Of a stretch of DNA of 64,000 nt, positions 1 through 7,858 are shown in pieces (position 1 is the stretch's first letter; every line of letters begins with the position of its first letter). The notes beneath the pieces are model-generated. The model made no database searches and was not told the origin of the DNA. It was given only the letters and a program-made list of their open reading frames with translations. The position numbers and the translations under genes were made by a program. The stretch comes from Hymenobacter cyanobacteriorum (GTDB lineage: Bacteria > Bacteroidota > Bacteroidia > Cytophagales > Hymenobacteraceae): the NCBI RefSeq assembly GCF_022631375.1, contig NZ_JALBGC010000005.1, positions 310,001 through 374,000 of the forward strand, written 5' to 3'.

Positions 1-557
1 CCTTCGCCCACCTTCGGCCCAATGAGGCCCAGGCGCTGGGCCACGCGGTGGTGGTGGCTGTCGACGGGCATGGCCGGAATGCGCAGCGTGCTGAAAAGCA
101 GCGTCGCCGCGCTGGTTTTCGGCCCCACGCCGCTGATGCTTTCGAGCCAGGCCCGGGCCTCGGGCACGGGCATTTCGGCCAGAAAATCGAGCGAGCAAGG
201 CGCATCGGTGCCGCAGCGCTGGCTGATTTCGCGCAGCACCGCCTGAATGCGCGGCGCCTTCTGCTCGGGCCAGGTGCAGGCCCGAATGGCGTGCTGCACC
301 GCCTCGGTGGGCGCGTCGCGCACGGCCGCCCAGGTGGGAAATGTGGCGGTCAGTTCCTGGTAGGCGCGGTGCGAGTCGGCGTTTTTGGTGCGGTGCGAAA
401 GCAGGGCACTCACCAGCTCGCTCAGCGGGTCTTTCGTGCTGAAAAAGCGGAACGGAGCCCCGTATTCGGCACACAGCCGCTCGTGCACCAGCAGCGCCTT
501 GGCCTGGCGAGCGGCAAACGCAGTGGAGGTATCGGCGGGCGGGGTAGGAGGGGGCAT
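1..557 (-). CDS. Endonuclease III-like HhH-GPD DNA glycosylase (C-terminus outside window)
   Basis: The gene reads from an ATG at 557 leftward off the window edge, giving 185 residues without a stop. It belongs to the HhH-GPD base-excision repair glycosylases, which remove oxidised bases and cut the abasic site. Visible motifs are ALLSHRTKNADSHRAY, the helix-hairpin-helix SGVGPKTSAATL with the catalytic Lys expected in bifunctional enzymes, and VDSHHHRV with the conserved Asp of the active site. The part that could carry the 4Fe-4S cluster cysteines lies outside the window, so Nth proper and a divergent Nth-like paralogue cannot be separated. The start is the first Met ahead of the conserved region; a Pro/Thr-rich stretch of about 15 residues precedes it. 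Confidence 0.85.
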   Translation of the reverse strand, partial: MPPPTPPADTSTAFAARQAKALLVHERLCAEYGAPFRFFSTKDPLSELVSALLSHRTKNADSHRAYQELTATFPTWAAVRDAPTEAVQHAIRACTWPEQKAPRIQAVLREISQRCGTDAPCSLDFLAEMPVPEARAWLESISGVGPKTSAATLLFSTLRIPAMPVDSHHHRVAQRLGLIGPKVGE

Positions 558-620
558 GGACCGGCCTACGCACCCACGCAGGCAGAGTTGCGGGCGGGTG
601 CGCCCGCCATGATGCCAAAC

Positions 621-654
621 GGCCCCGACAGGCAGCGCACTGCCGGCCGGGGCC
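621..654 (-). terminator. GC-rich hairpin after the secreted-protein gene
   Basis: Arms GGCCCCG (621-627) and CGGGGCC (648-654) enclose a second pairing GGCA/TGCC. On the minus strand it follows the stop of the 680-1660 gene by 25 bases. The downstream T-run is short (GTTTGG), so termination efficiency is uncertain. Confidence 0.45.
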
Positions 655-679
655 GATTTGAGAAACCACCAATCGCCGC

Positions 680-1660
680 CTATTGCGTTGCGTTGTAGAG
701 CGCAATGGCCTGGCGCTGGTTGGCGGCCTGCTTGCTCTGCAACACCACCGGAATGAGCAGCACCGGCAGCGCCGCAAAAGTGAGCGGCGAGATTCCGGCC
801 CGGGTCGGGCTCAGGGTTTGGAGCAGGCCCGCCACAAGCAAGCCGCCCCCCACCACGTAGCTGGCCGTGGTGATGTGCTGGTAGCGCCGCGAATCGAACA
901 GCAACTGCTGGGCCCCGGCATTGTCGCGGGTAGCCATGAGCAGGTTGCTGCTGGTCAGGTTCTGAATCGGGCCGTTGTCTTTCGAGAAGTATTCGGTTTT
1001 CACGGTGCGGTAGCCGCCGTAGGGATAGCCAAAGCCGCCCATGCCGTAGCCGCCGTAGCCGTATCCGTAGCCCGGGTAGCCAAAGCCGCCGGGGCTGGAA
1101 TACTGGGTGGTAGTAATGGAGTACAGGCTGATGCGCCCGGTTTTTTCGCGGCGCAGCGTGGCCTCACGCGACGAATTCGGCAGCGTAGTGCGCACGTAAT
1201 GGCCGGTTTCATCCTCGTAAAACCCTACCTCGGCCAGCTCAAACTTTCGTTGGCCATCGAGCAGCAGGTAAGAATGGCCAAAGAGCGGATTTTTGGTTTC
1301 TACGTCGTTGGCACTGTATACCAGGCCGTTTTTTAAGCCCACCTGAAAACGCGTCGGCCGCAGGCTGCCTCCGGGCAGCTGGCCCGCCGGAGCCGGAGCG
1401 TATACCGGTGCTGCCGGGGCGGGAGGCGCGCTGGGCATAGGGGCCGACAGCGGTGCCGTTATCGTGGCGCGGCGGGTGCTGTCGGGCGGGGCTACGGGCG
1501 TGCTATCAAGCTGGCGCGGGGCCGGCACCGGGCGCGGCCGGGGTGCCGTTGGCACAGAGGGAGCCCCGCCCAACTGGCGGGGGCCGTCGGGCTGAGCCTG
1601 GGCGGTGGCACCGCCCAGCAGCACCAACGCCAATACCGATAACGCGAAAGGGATTTTCAT
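680..1660 (-). CDS. Secreted hypothetical protein with Gly/Tyr-rich segment
   Basis: A 326-residue protein with a clear signal peptide (MKIPFALSVLALVLLGGATAQAQ) followed by a Pro/Ala/Thr-rich linker of about 80 residues. The middle domain has a run rich in Gly, Tyr and Phe (GYGYGGYGMGGFGYPYGGYR). A short hydrophobic segment lies near the C-terminus (VVGGGLLVAGLLQTL), followed by another (PLTFAALPVLLIPVVL), so it may be membrane associated. The ATG at 1660 was chosen because it begins the signal peptide; an upstream in-frame extension to 1768 would bury it. I do not recognise the family. Neighbours give no functional hint. Confidence 0.75.
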   Translation of the reverse strand: MKIPFALSVLALVLLGGATAQAQPDGPRQLGGAPSVPTAPRPRPVPAPRQLDSTPVAPPDSTRRATITAPLSAPMPSAPPAPAAPVYAPAPAGQLPGGSLRPTRFQVGLKNGLVYSANDVETKNPLFGHSYLLLDGQRKFELAEVGFYEDETGHYVRTTLPNSSREATLRREKTGRISLYSITTTQYSSPGGFGYPGYGYGYGGYGMGGFGYPYGGYRTVKTEYFSKDNGPIQNLTSSNLLMATRDNAGAQQLLFDSRRYQHITTASYVVGGGLLVAGLLQTLSPTRAGISPLTFAALPVLLIPVVLQSKQAANQRQAIALYNATQ

Positions 1661-1821
1661 GAGAATGGAGAACGGCAGGAAAAGCAGTGAAAGGGCCCGG
1701 CAAGGTACTACGCTGCAGGCTAAGCCCAACGCAGTGGGCCCGGCACCTGAACGCACTTTATTTCCCACAAATTCCGGCCGGTTCCCGTGAATATCCGGTG
1801 AATGCTAACCGGTCCGGCTGG

Positions 1822-2235
1822 CTACTTCAGCAACTGCTCCAGCAGGCTCAGGCTGTCGGCCAGGTCGCCGCCGGTTTCAAAGTCCAAAGGCTTGAGGATG
1901 TAGCCGCTTACGCCCAGGCGCTCGGCATCGGCGCGGTCCACGTCCATGGCCGAGGTGGTGGTGATGAACACCGGAATGTGGTGCAGCTCGGCGTTGCCGC
2001 GCAGTTCGGTCAGAAACTCGATGCCGTTCATGCGCGGCATGTTCAGGTCGAGCAAAATGACTTCGGGCAGCGGGCGCAGGGCCTCGGTACCGTTGCGGCC
2101 GAGCAGCAAATCCAGCGCCTCCTCGCCGTTGAAAGCCGTGTGCAGCTGGTGCGGCACGCTGAACTTGGCGAAGGATTTTTCCGCCGTCATCGTGTCGAAC
2201 ACATCATCTTCAACTAATAAAACAGAGCGCGACAT
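1822..2235 (-). CDS. Stand-alone response regulator (CheY/Rcp1-like receiver)
   Basis: A 137-residue single receiver domain with no output domain. The acidic pocket is in LLVEDDVFD (residues 6-14), the phosphoacceptor is Asp63 in LLDLNMPRMNG, the Thr/Ser switch lies in ITTTSAMD (residues 91-98) and the conserved Lys is K115 in YILKPLD. The spacing is typical of Rcp1-like regulators that pair with hybrid or phytochrome-type kinases in Bacteroidota. It lies 75 bases downstream of a CHASE3 histidine kinase on the same strand, so the two probably form a signalling pair that acts by protein-protein contact, not by direct DNA binding. Confidence 0.92.
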   Translation of the reverse strand: MSRSVLLVEDDVFDTMTAEKSFAKFSVPHQLHTAFNGEEALDLLLGRNGTEALRPLPEVILLDLNMPRMNGIEFLTELRGNAELHHIPVFITTTSAMDVDRADAERLGVSGYILKPLDFETGGDLADSLSLLEQLLK

Positions 2236-2310
2236 TCAAGAGAGATAAAAGAAATACAGAAGTAATTACGTAGTCGCCAAACGGGTCAGATTTCGGATAA
2301 ATCCGTCTCG

Positions 2311-3804
2311 TTATTTCGGCCACGTAAAGATAAAAGCGGCCCCCTGGCCCGCGGCCGATTCGACGCGAATTGTGCCCTGCTGCTCGTTAATAATTTTCTG
2401 CACAATGCTCAGGCCGATGCCGGTACTCTCGGCCGTGTGCCGGTCGCGCAGGGTCTGGAAGAGCAGGAAAATTTTCTGGTGGTATTCGGGCGCAATGCCC
2501 GGGCCGTCGTCCTGCACCCGGAATTCGTAGAAGTCGCCCAGGTCGCGGCTGCTCACGTCGAGGCGGCCCGCACCGCGGTGGTGGTACTTCACGGCGTTCG
2601 AAAGCAGGTTGGTAAACACCTGTTGCAGGCTCAGGCGGTCGGTGCTGGGCAGGGTGGGCAGGTCGGGGGCTAGTGAGAGCGTGAAGTCGGGCGGCACCAC
2701 CAGTTCGGCTACTTCGGTGAGGAGCTGGCGCACGTCCACGGCCTCGCGGGCCTGGGTGGTGCGGCCCACGCGGGCGTAGGCCAGCAAGCCGTTTATCAGG
2801 TCTTCGAGGCGGCTGAGGCGGCCTTTCATCTGGTCGAGGTAGGTGCGCAGCTGGGGGGAAAGTTCGGCAGCCAGCTCGTCCTCAATCCACTTCACAATGG
2901 TCGTCACACCCCGCAGCGGGGCCTTTAGGTCGTGCGAGGCCACGTAGGCAAACTGGTCGAGCTCGCGGTTGCGCTTTTCGAGGGCGCTGAAGCTGGCGTC
3001 GAGCGTCTGCGTCATGCGGTTGAGGGAGGCGGCCAGCCCGCCGAGGTTGTCGGTGGCCGTGTCCGGAATTTGCACCGTGTAGTCGCCCTGCACCACCTGC
3101 TCGGCCAGGGCCCGAATCTGGGCAATGCGATGGGCCACTTCGGTGTTCACGGCGGCTAGCTCGGCCTGCAGGCGACGGTTGTCGTCGAGCTCCTGCACAA
3201 TTTTCATCACCAGCCACACCACAATCACCACCGCCAGCACCGCCGACACCAGCACCACAATGGGCGTGGCTTTTTCAAATACTGCCTGCTGGGCACTGCG
3301 CTCAGCCAGCAGGCTCAACTCGTCGCGCTTGATGCGGGCATAGAGCAGCCGCACCTGCCGCAGCGTTTGGCGGTCGGTATCGAGCAACGTCTGCATTTCG
3401 GCCTGGCTGCGGCTGCGCGCGGTTTCGGTGAGCGGGCGCAGAATGCGGAATTCCTGCTCCACCAGTCCGCGCAGCGAATCGAGCCGCTCGCCCTGTACGG
3501 GGTTATCGCCGGTCAGGGCTTCCACCCGTTTCAGCGCTTCGGGCAGCTGCCCGGTGGCCATGCTATAAGGCCGCAGGTACACCGTGTCGCCCGTGAGGAG
3601 GTAGCCGCGCGTGCCGGCCTGGGCATCTTTGAGCACGGCCGTCACCGTTTCCACCTCCTGCATCACCTGGTAGGAGTGCTCCACGCGGTCGGTTTGCACG
3701 CTCAGCCCGCGAATGCTCCAGAACGAGGCCGAAGCCGTGAGCAGCAGCACGCCCACGGCCAGCGCGAAGCCCACAATGATTTTGGTGTTCGATTTGAAGG
3801 TCAT
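2311..3804 (-). CDS. CHASE3-domain sensor histidine kinase
   Basis: A 497-residue membrane kinase. TM1 is about residues 10-32 and TM2 about 182-203. The loop between them (35-175) matches CHASE3, including DAQAGTRGYLLTGD. After TM2 comes a HAMP-like linker, then a HisKA domain with the phospho-His at 291 in YVASHDLKAPLRG. The ATPase domain has NLLSNAVKY (N box), DDGPGIAP (G1) and GIGLSIVQKI (G2). All catalytic motifs look intact. It is the likely partner of the receiver gene at 1822-2235. A TACCTTCG box (3811-3818) sits only 6 bases before the ATG, so the mRNA may have almost no leader. It diverges from the trmH-like gene. Confidence 0.93.
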   Translation of the reverse strand: MTFKSNTKIIVGFALAVGVLLLTASASFWSIRGLSVQTDRVEHSYQVMQEVETVTAVLKDAQAGTRGYLLTGDTVYLRPYSMATGQLPEALKRVEALTGDNPVQGERLDSLRGLVEQEFRILRPLTETARSRSQAEMQTLLDTDRQTLRQVRLLYARIKRDELSLLAERSAQQAVFEKATPIVVLVSAVLAVVIVVWLVMKIVQELDDNRRLQAELAAVNTEVAHRIAQIRALAEQVVQGDYTVQIPDTATDNLGGLAASLNRMTQTLDASFSALEKRNRELDQFAYVASHDLKAPLRGVTTIVKWIEDELAAELSPQLRTYLDQMKGRLSRLEDLINGLLAYARVGRTTQAREAVDVRQLLTEVAELVVPPDFTLSLAPDLPTLPSTDRLSLQQVFTNLLSNAVKYHHRGAGRLDVSSRDLGDFYEFRVQDDGPGIAPEYHQKIFLLFQTLRDRHTAESTGIGLSIVQKIINEQQGTIRVESAAGQGAAFIFTWPK

Positions 3805-3851
3805 CGGGTGCGAAGGTAATGGCCCGCCCTACGCCCCGGGCGGCGGCAAGG

Positions 3852-3881
3852 TTGGCCCCGGCCGCCGGGCCGGTATCTTTG
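3852..3881 (+). promoter_or_regulatory. Bacteroidota-type promoter of the TrmH-family gene
   Basis: A TTG (-33) at 3852-3854, a 19-base spacer and TATCTTTG (-7) at 3874-3881 match the sigma-ABfr consensus. The -7 box ends 4 bases before the ATG at 3886, which predicts transcription starting at or beside the start codon. Confidence 0.7.
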
Positions 3882-3885
3882 CCCC

Positions 3886-4713
3886 ATGCCTTTTGCCCCC
3901 CTCGACCGCCTCAGCAGCCCCCAGAACCCGCGCATCAAGCAGCTCCTCAAGCTGCAGCAGAAATCGGCCGAGCGCCGGGCCTTGGGCCTTACGCTGGTCG
4001 AAGGCCTGCGCGAGCTTACCATTGCCGTGGAAGCCGGCGTGCCGGTAGCTACCATCTACAGCTGCCCCGAGCTGGCCGGCGAAACCGGCGAAACGGAATT
4101 GCGCAGCTTGTTTTTTGGAAAAAAAGATGCCCCCGAGTGGTTCGAAGTCACCCGCCCGGTCTTCGAGAAAGTAGCCTACCGCGAAGGCTCCGACGGCCTG
4201 CTGGCCGTGCTGCGTACCCCCGCCCGCACCCTCGCCGACCTGCGCCTGCCCGCCAACCCGCTCCTGCTCGTGCTCGAAGCCGTGGAGAAGCCCGGCAACC
4301 TCGGCGCCATCCTCCGCACCGCCGACGCCGCCCCGGTCGATGCCGTCCTCATCGGCGACCCGCGCACCGACCTCTACAACCCCAATACCATCCGGTCCAG
4401 TATCGGCTGCGTGTTCTCGGTGCCCGTCATCGCCGCACCGATGGCCGAAATAACCGCTTTCCTGCACGAAAAAGGGATTCGCAGCTACGCCGCCGCCCTC
4501 ACGCCCAAGGCGCATTCCTACCTCGACTGCGACTTCCGCCAGCCCACCGCCCTCGTGCTCGGCACCGAAGCCGACGGGCTCACGCCCGCTGCCCTCGCCG
4601 CCTGCGACGAAACCATCATCATCCCCATGATGGGCCGCATCGACTCGCTCAACGTGAGTGTGGCCGGGGCCGTGCTGGCCTTCGAGGCCGTGCGCCAGCG
4701 CACGGCCTCGTAA
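3886..4713 (+). CDS. TrmH/SpoU family RNA 2'-O-methyltransferase
   Basis: A 275-residue SPOUT enzyme that methylates a ribose 2'-OH in tRNA or rRNA using SAM. The N-terminal third (NPRIKQLLKLQQKSAERR) is the substrate-binding domain of the RlmB/TsnR type. The knotted catalytic domain shows motif 1 in EKPGNLGAILRTADA, motif 2 in LGTEADGL and motif 3 in IPMMGRIDSLNVSVAGA. The exact RNA target cannot be read from sequence. The start is supported by the promoter box 4 bases upstream. The gene converges on the GH2 beta-galactosidase with an 11-base gap and no terminator hairpin that I could see. Confidence 0.92.
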   Translation: MPFAPLDRLSSPQNPRIKQLLKLQQKSAERRALGLTLVEGLRELTIAVEAGVPVATIYSCPELAGETGETELRSLFFGKKDAPEWFEVTRPVFEKVAYREGSDGLLAVLRTPARTLADLRLPANPLLLVLEAVEKPGNLGAILRTADAAPVDAVLIGDPRTDLYNPNTIRSSIGCVFSVPVIAAPMAEITAFLHEKGIRSYAAALTPKAHSYLDCDFRQPTALVLGTEADGLTPAALAACDETIIIPMMGRIDSLNVSVAGAVLAFEAVRQRTAS

Positions 4714-4724
4714 GTTAACCGCGG

Positions 4725-7187
4725 CTATTTCCCGGCTGAGCCGGTTTGGGTTTGCAAGGTCACAGCACCAGCTTGCAGCCCCGCGCTGCTGGCCTTCACC
4801 TGCACCGCCCCGGCCTTACTGCCGGCCTGCACAATAGCTACCAGCTGCCCATGAAACGCCCGCATCTGCGGCTTCTGGAAGGATTCTAGGCTAGTTGCAT
4901 CGCCGTTGCCGATGGCCCGGAAGCTGCCCGCGCCGCTCACCGCGAAGCTCAGCGACTGGGCCGCGTCGGGGCAGAGGTTGCCGTCCTTGTCCTCCACGCG
5001 GGCGGTGATGAAGGCCAAGTCCTTGCCATCGGCCGTGAGGGCCGTGCGGTCGGATACAAGTTTGATGTGGTGCGGCGCGCCAGCGGTTTTTACTTCTTCC
5101 GTCGCCACAGCTTTGCCCTGGGCATCGTAGGCTACGATTTTGAGGGTGCCGGGCGCGTATTTCACGTCCTTCCACATCAGGCGGTAGCGCGACTGGGGCT
5201 CGTTCGACGCTCCTTTGGTCTGGCGACCCTGGCTCTGGCCGTTCACAAACAACTCGGCCGAGGGGTAGCTGGTGTAGGCGAAAACCGGCGTGGTCTGGCC
5301 TTCACGGCCGGGCCAGGTCCAGTGCGGTAGCAGGTGCAGCGTGGGCTGGGCGGTGTTCCAGCGGGCGCGGTAGAGGTAGTACCGGTCCTTCGGCGTGCCG
5401 GCCAAATCCAGAATGCCAAAGTAGGAGCTGTGCGAAGGCCACTTCTCGTCGTAAGGCGTGGGCTCGCCGAGGTAGTCGAAGCCCGTCCACACAAACTCGC
5501 CCATCACGTTGGGACTTTCATCCTGTGCGGCAAATTCTTCGTCCGGCGTCTGCGACCACACGCAGGCCTCCAGGTCGTACGATGACGACTGGTTGTCCGG
5601 ATACTGCTTCTGCTTGGCCTTCTCTACCGGAAACTTGTACACCCCGCGCGAGCTCACCGTCGAAGCCGTTTCCGAACCCAGCAGGAAGCCCTGCGGCAGT
5701 TTGGCCAGGGCATCGCCATAGCGGTGAGGCTTGTAGTTGAAGCCGGGAATGTCGACCACGTTCACGATGCCGTATTTGAAATCGTCGTCGTAGCGGTCCA
5801 TGCCCATTGTCACGGGGCGGGTGGGGTCTTCGCGGTGCACAATGTCCTGCAAACGCTTGGCGATGATGGGGCCGTTGGCGTTGCTCTGGTCGGGCACCTC
5901 GTTGCCGATGCTCCACATAATCACCGACGCGTTGTTGCGATAGTGGTGCACCATGTTCACCAAGTCCTTTTCCACCCACTCATCAAAATACTGGCTGTAG
6001 CCGTTCTTGACTTTCGGCGCTTTCCACTCGTCAAACGATTCCACCATCAGCATCAGGCCCATTTCGTCGCACAACGTCACCAGCTCCGGCGCGGGCATGT
6101 TGTGCGAAGTCCGAATGGCATCACAGCCCAAATCCTTCAGCAAAGTCAGTTGCCGCCGCAAGGCTGCCGTGTTGATGGCCGCGCCCAACGGCCCCAAATC
6201 GTGGTGGTTGCACACGCCCTTGAACTTGCGCACCTGCCCATTCAGCGAAAAGCCCACGCCTTTCTCAAACTTGAAGGAGCGAATGCCAAACGTGGTTTTG
6301 TACACGTCTTTCAGCACTTTGCCCGCATACAGCTTCGACGAAGCCGTATAAAGAACCGGCGTTTCCGGCGACCACAACCGTGGCTGTGGCACCGTCAGGC
6401 TCTGCTCAAACGTCAGCCCATTGGCCAGTTCCGTGCTGGTGGTAGCCACCACCTTGCCCGCCGCATCGCGGATTTCCGTTTCCAGCCGCAGCGGCTGGGG
6501 CTTGCCGCCCGGCGTTTCCACCGTCGTTTTCAGGTTCACTTTGGCCTGCGCCGCCGTGATTTCGGGCGTGGTCAGGTAAGTGCCCCACACCGGAATGTGC
6601 ACGTCATCTGTCACCACCAGATGCACGTTGCGGTAGAGGCCCGCGCCGGGGTACCAGCGCGAGGCTTCCGACTGGTTTTGCAGGCGCACCGCCAGCACGT
6701 TGCCGTCGCCGGGTTTCAGCAGCGAAGTAATGTCCAGCGAAAACGAGTTGTAGCCATAAGCCCAGTGGCCGGCTTCTTTGCCGTTCACAAATACGTGGGG
6801 GTCGCTCATCGCCCCATCAAATACCAGCACCGCCCGCTGCCCCGGCCCGAAGCCCGGCACCGCCAGCTTGCGCCGGTACCAGCCCGTGCCGATAAACGGC
6901 AGCCCGCCCGTGCGTCCCGATTTCTGGGTGGCCTTCTGCTCCTGGTTCTGCTCAATCTTCACCACCTGCAGGTCGTTATTCCCATCAAATGGCCCGGAAA
7001 TGGCCCAGTCGTGCGGCACGCTCACCGTCTGCCACTTGGCATCGGCGAAGTCCGATTTGGCCGCATTAGGCACGTCGCCCTTCGAGAATTTCCAGTTGGA
7101 ATCGAGTAAGTATTCGTGCCGGTTTTGGGCCGTGGCGGCGGTGGCAGCCAGCAGCAGCGTGGCACTCAGCAGGTTTTTCAGCAGCAT
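4725..7187 (-). CDS. Glycoside hydrolase family 2 beta-galactosidase-like enzyme
   Basis: An 820-residue secreted enzyme with signal peptide MLLKNLLSATLLLAATAATAQ. The order is GH2 sugar-binding jelly roll (about 25-200), immunoglobulin-like domain (about 205-305), TIM barrel (about 310-580), then C-terminal Ig-like domains including a DUF4982-like region. The acid/base is Glu430 in WSIGNEV and the nucleophile is probably Glu506 in GSETAS; the 76-residue spacing equals that of E. coli LacZ. This architecture is common in Bacteroidota enzymes acting on plant galactosides or other beta-glycosides, so the true substrate is uncertain. There is no SusC/SusD pair nearby, so it is not part of a visible polysaccharide utilisation locus. 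Confidence 0.93.
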   Translation of the reverse strand: MLLKNLLSATLLLAATAATAQNRHEYLLDSNWKFSKGDVPNAAKSDFADAKWQTVSVPHDWAISGPFDGNNDLQVVKIEQNQEQKATQKSGRTGGLPFIGTGWYRRKLAVPGFGPGQRAVLVFDGAMSDPHVFVNGKEAGHWAYGYNSFSLDITSLLKPGDGNVLAVRLQNQSEASRWYPGAGLYRNVHLVVTDDVHIPVWGTYLTTPEITAAQAKVNLKTTVETPGGKPQPLRLETEIRDAAGKVVATTSTELANGLTFEQSLTVPQPRLWSPETPVLYTASSKLYAGKVLKDVYKTTFGIRSFKFEKGVGFSLNGQVRKFKGVCNHHDLGPLGAAINTAALRRQLTLLKDLGCDAIRTSHNMPAPELVTLCDEMGLMLMVESFDEWKAPKVKNGYSQYFDEWVEKDLVNMVHHYRNNASVIMWSIGNEVPDQSNANGPIIAKRLQDIVHREDPTRPVTMGMDRYDDDFKYGIVNVVDIPGFNYKPHRYGDALAKLPQGFLLGSETASTVSSRGVYKFPVEKAKQKQYPDNQSSSYDLEACVWSQTPDEEFAAQDESPNVMGEFVWTGFDYLGEPTPYDEKWPSHSSYFGILDLAGTPKDRYYLYRARWNTAQPTLHLLPHWTWPGREGQTTPVFAYTSYPSAELFVNGQSQGRQTKGASNEPQSRYRLMWKDVKYAPGTLKIVAYDAQGKAVATEEVKTAGAPHHIKLVSDRTALTADGKDLAFITARVEDKDGNLCPDAAQSLSFAVSGAGSFRAIGNGDATSLESFQKPQMRAFHGQLVAIVQAGSKAGAVQVKASSAGLQAGAVTLQTQTGSAGK

Positions 7188-7262
7188 AAGCGAATAGGGG
7201 AGAATGCCCTCGCAAGGTACGGCTCACCGTCGCTACACAATCGATTATCCGGCTTTAGCTGG

Positions 7263-7778
7263 CTAATACACGGTTATCCCAAATTCCAATTCCCGCGCCA
7301 GTTGACGCGCTTCTTCGGCCTGCGCATCAGCCACTACGCTCAGGGCATATGAGTCGCTATCCAGCGTAAACAGCACTACCGCCAGCCCAACCGGCTCAGC
7401 CAAATCCTGCACAATGTCCAACGCTTCGGGGCCGGTTACAGTAGCGCGCCCGCTGGCAGGCTCCGCAAGCCGCATCGGTTGCTTCTGCTGCGTCAGCGTT
7501 TCGTTGATGCCGTAAACCAAGTCGGCGGCCGGGTCTTTCCAGTCACTTTCCCAGAGCAGTTCTTCGGCTAGCAGCGCATCAATCAGCGCCAAATCGCGCA
7601 ATTCCTGCGCCGGCAGCGCCGCCACAATGCCACGCTCCTCCAACTCCTCGGCAAACTGCTTTTGGTAAGCAGCCGGGTCGCGCAATACCAGTTCCAGCCG
7701 CTCGCTCACGCGCTGGGTCGCCTCCGCGTCATTCAGGGTAAAGAGCTGCACGAAGCGGCTCAGATTCTCTTGATTCAT
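7263..7778 (-). CDS. Conserved hypothetical cytoplasmic protein
   Basis: A 171-residue acidic protein without signal peptide or membrane segment. The first 90 residues look alpha-helical and charged (RFVQLFTLNDAEATQRVSER, then ALIDALLAEELLWESDWKDP). The last 60 residues look like an alpha/beta domain (GLAVVLFTLDSDSYALSVVA). The W-x-S-D-W-K-D-P stretch reminds me of the DUF6630 family, but I cannot confirm this. It stands alone between the beta-galactosidase and typA, and typA has its own terminator upstream, so it is probably transcribed separately. Confidence 0.7.
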   Translation of the reverse strand: MNQENLSRFVQLFTLNDAEATQRVSERLELVLRDPAAYQKQFAEELEERGIVAALPAQELRDLALIDALLAEELLWESDWKDPAADLVYGINETLTQQKQPMRLAEPASGRATVTGPEALDIVQDLAEPVGLAVVLFTLDSDSYALSVVADAQAEEARQLARELEFGITVY

Positions 7779-7809
7779 AAAGTAAAAAACAACATTTGGG
7801 AAATGAAAA

Positions 7810-7833
7810 AGGGCGCGACCAAAGCCGCGCCCT
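7810..7833 (-). terminator. Terminator of typA
   Basis: An 8-bp perfect stem, AGGGCGCG (7810-7817) with CGCGCCCT (7826-7833), is followed on the minus strand by a T-run (CCCTTTTTC). It lies 25 bases past the typA stop codon. Confidence 0.8.
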
Positions 7834-7858
7834 CTTCAAAATCATTCATTCTGAATAA

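Noticed and set aside
24..698. Plus-strand frames at 22-246 and 48-698 near the left edge
   Set aside because: They are shadows of the minus-strand endonuclease III-like gene, whose motifs are clear.
5724..7109. 461-residue reading frame opposite the GH2 gene
   Set aside because: It is antisense to a gene with complete catalytic motifs; its His/Val-rich composition is what the reverse of GC-rich coding DNA gives.
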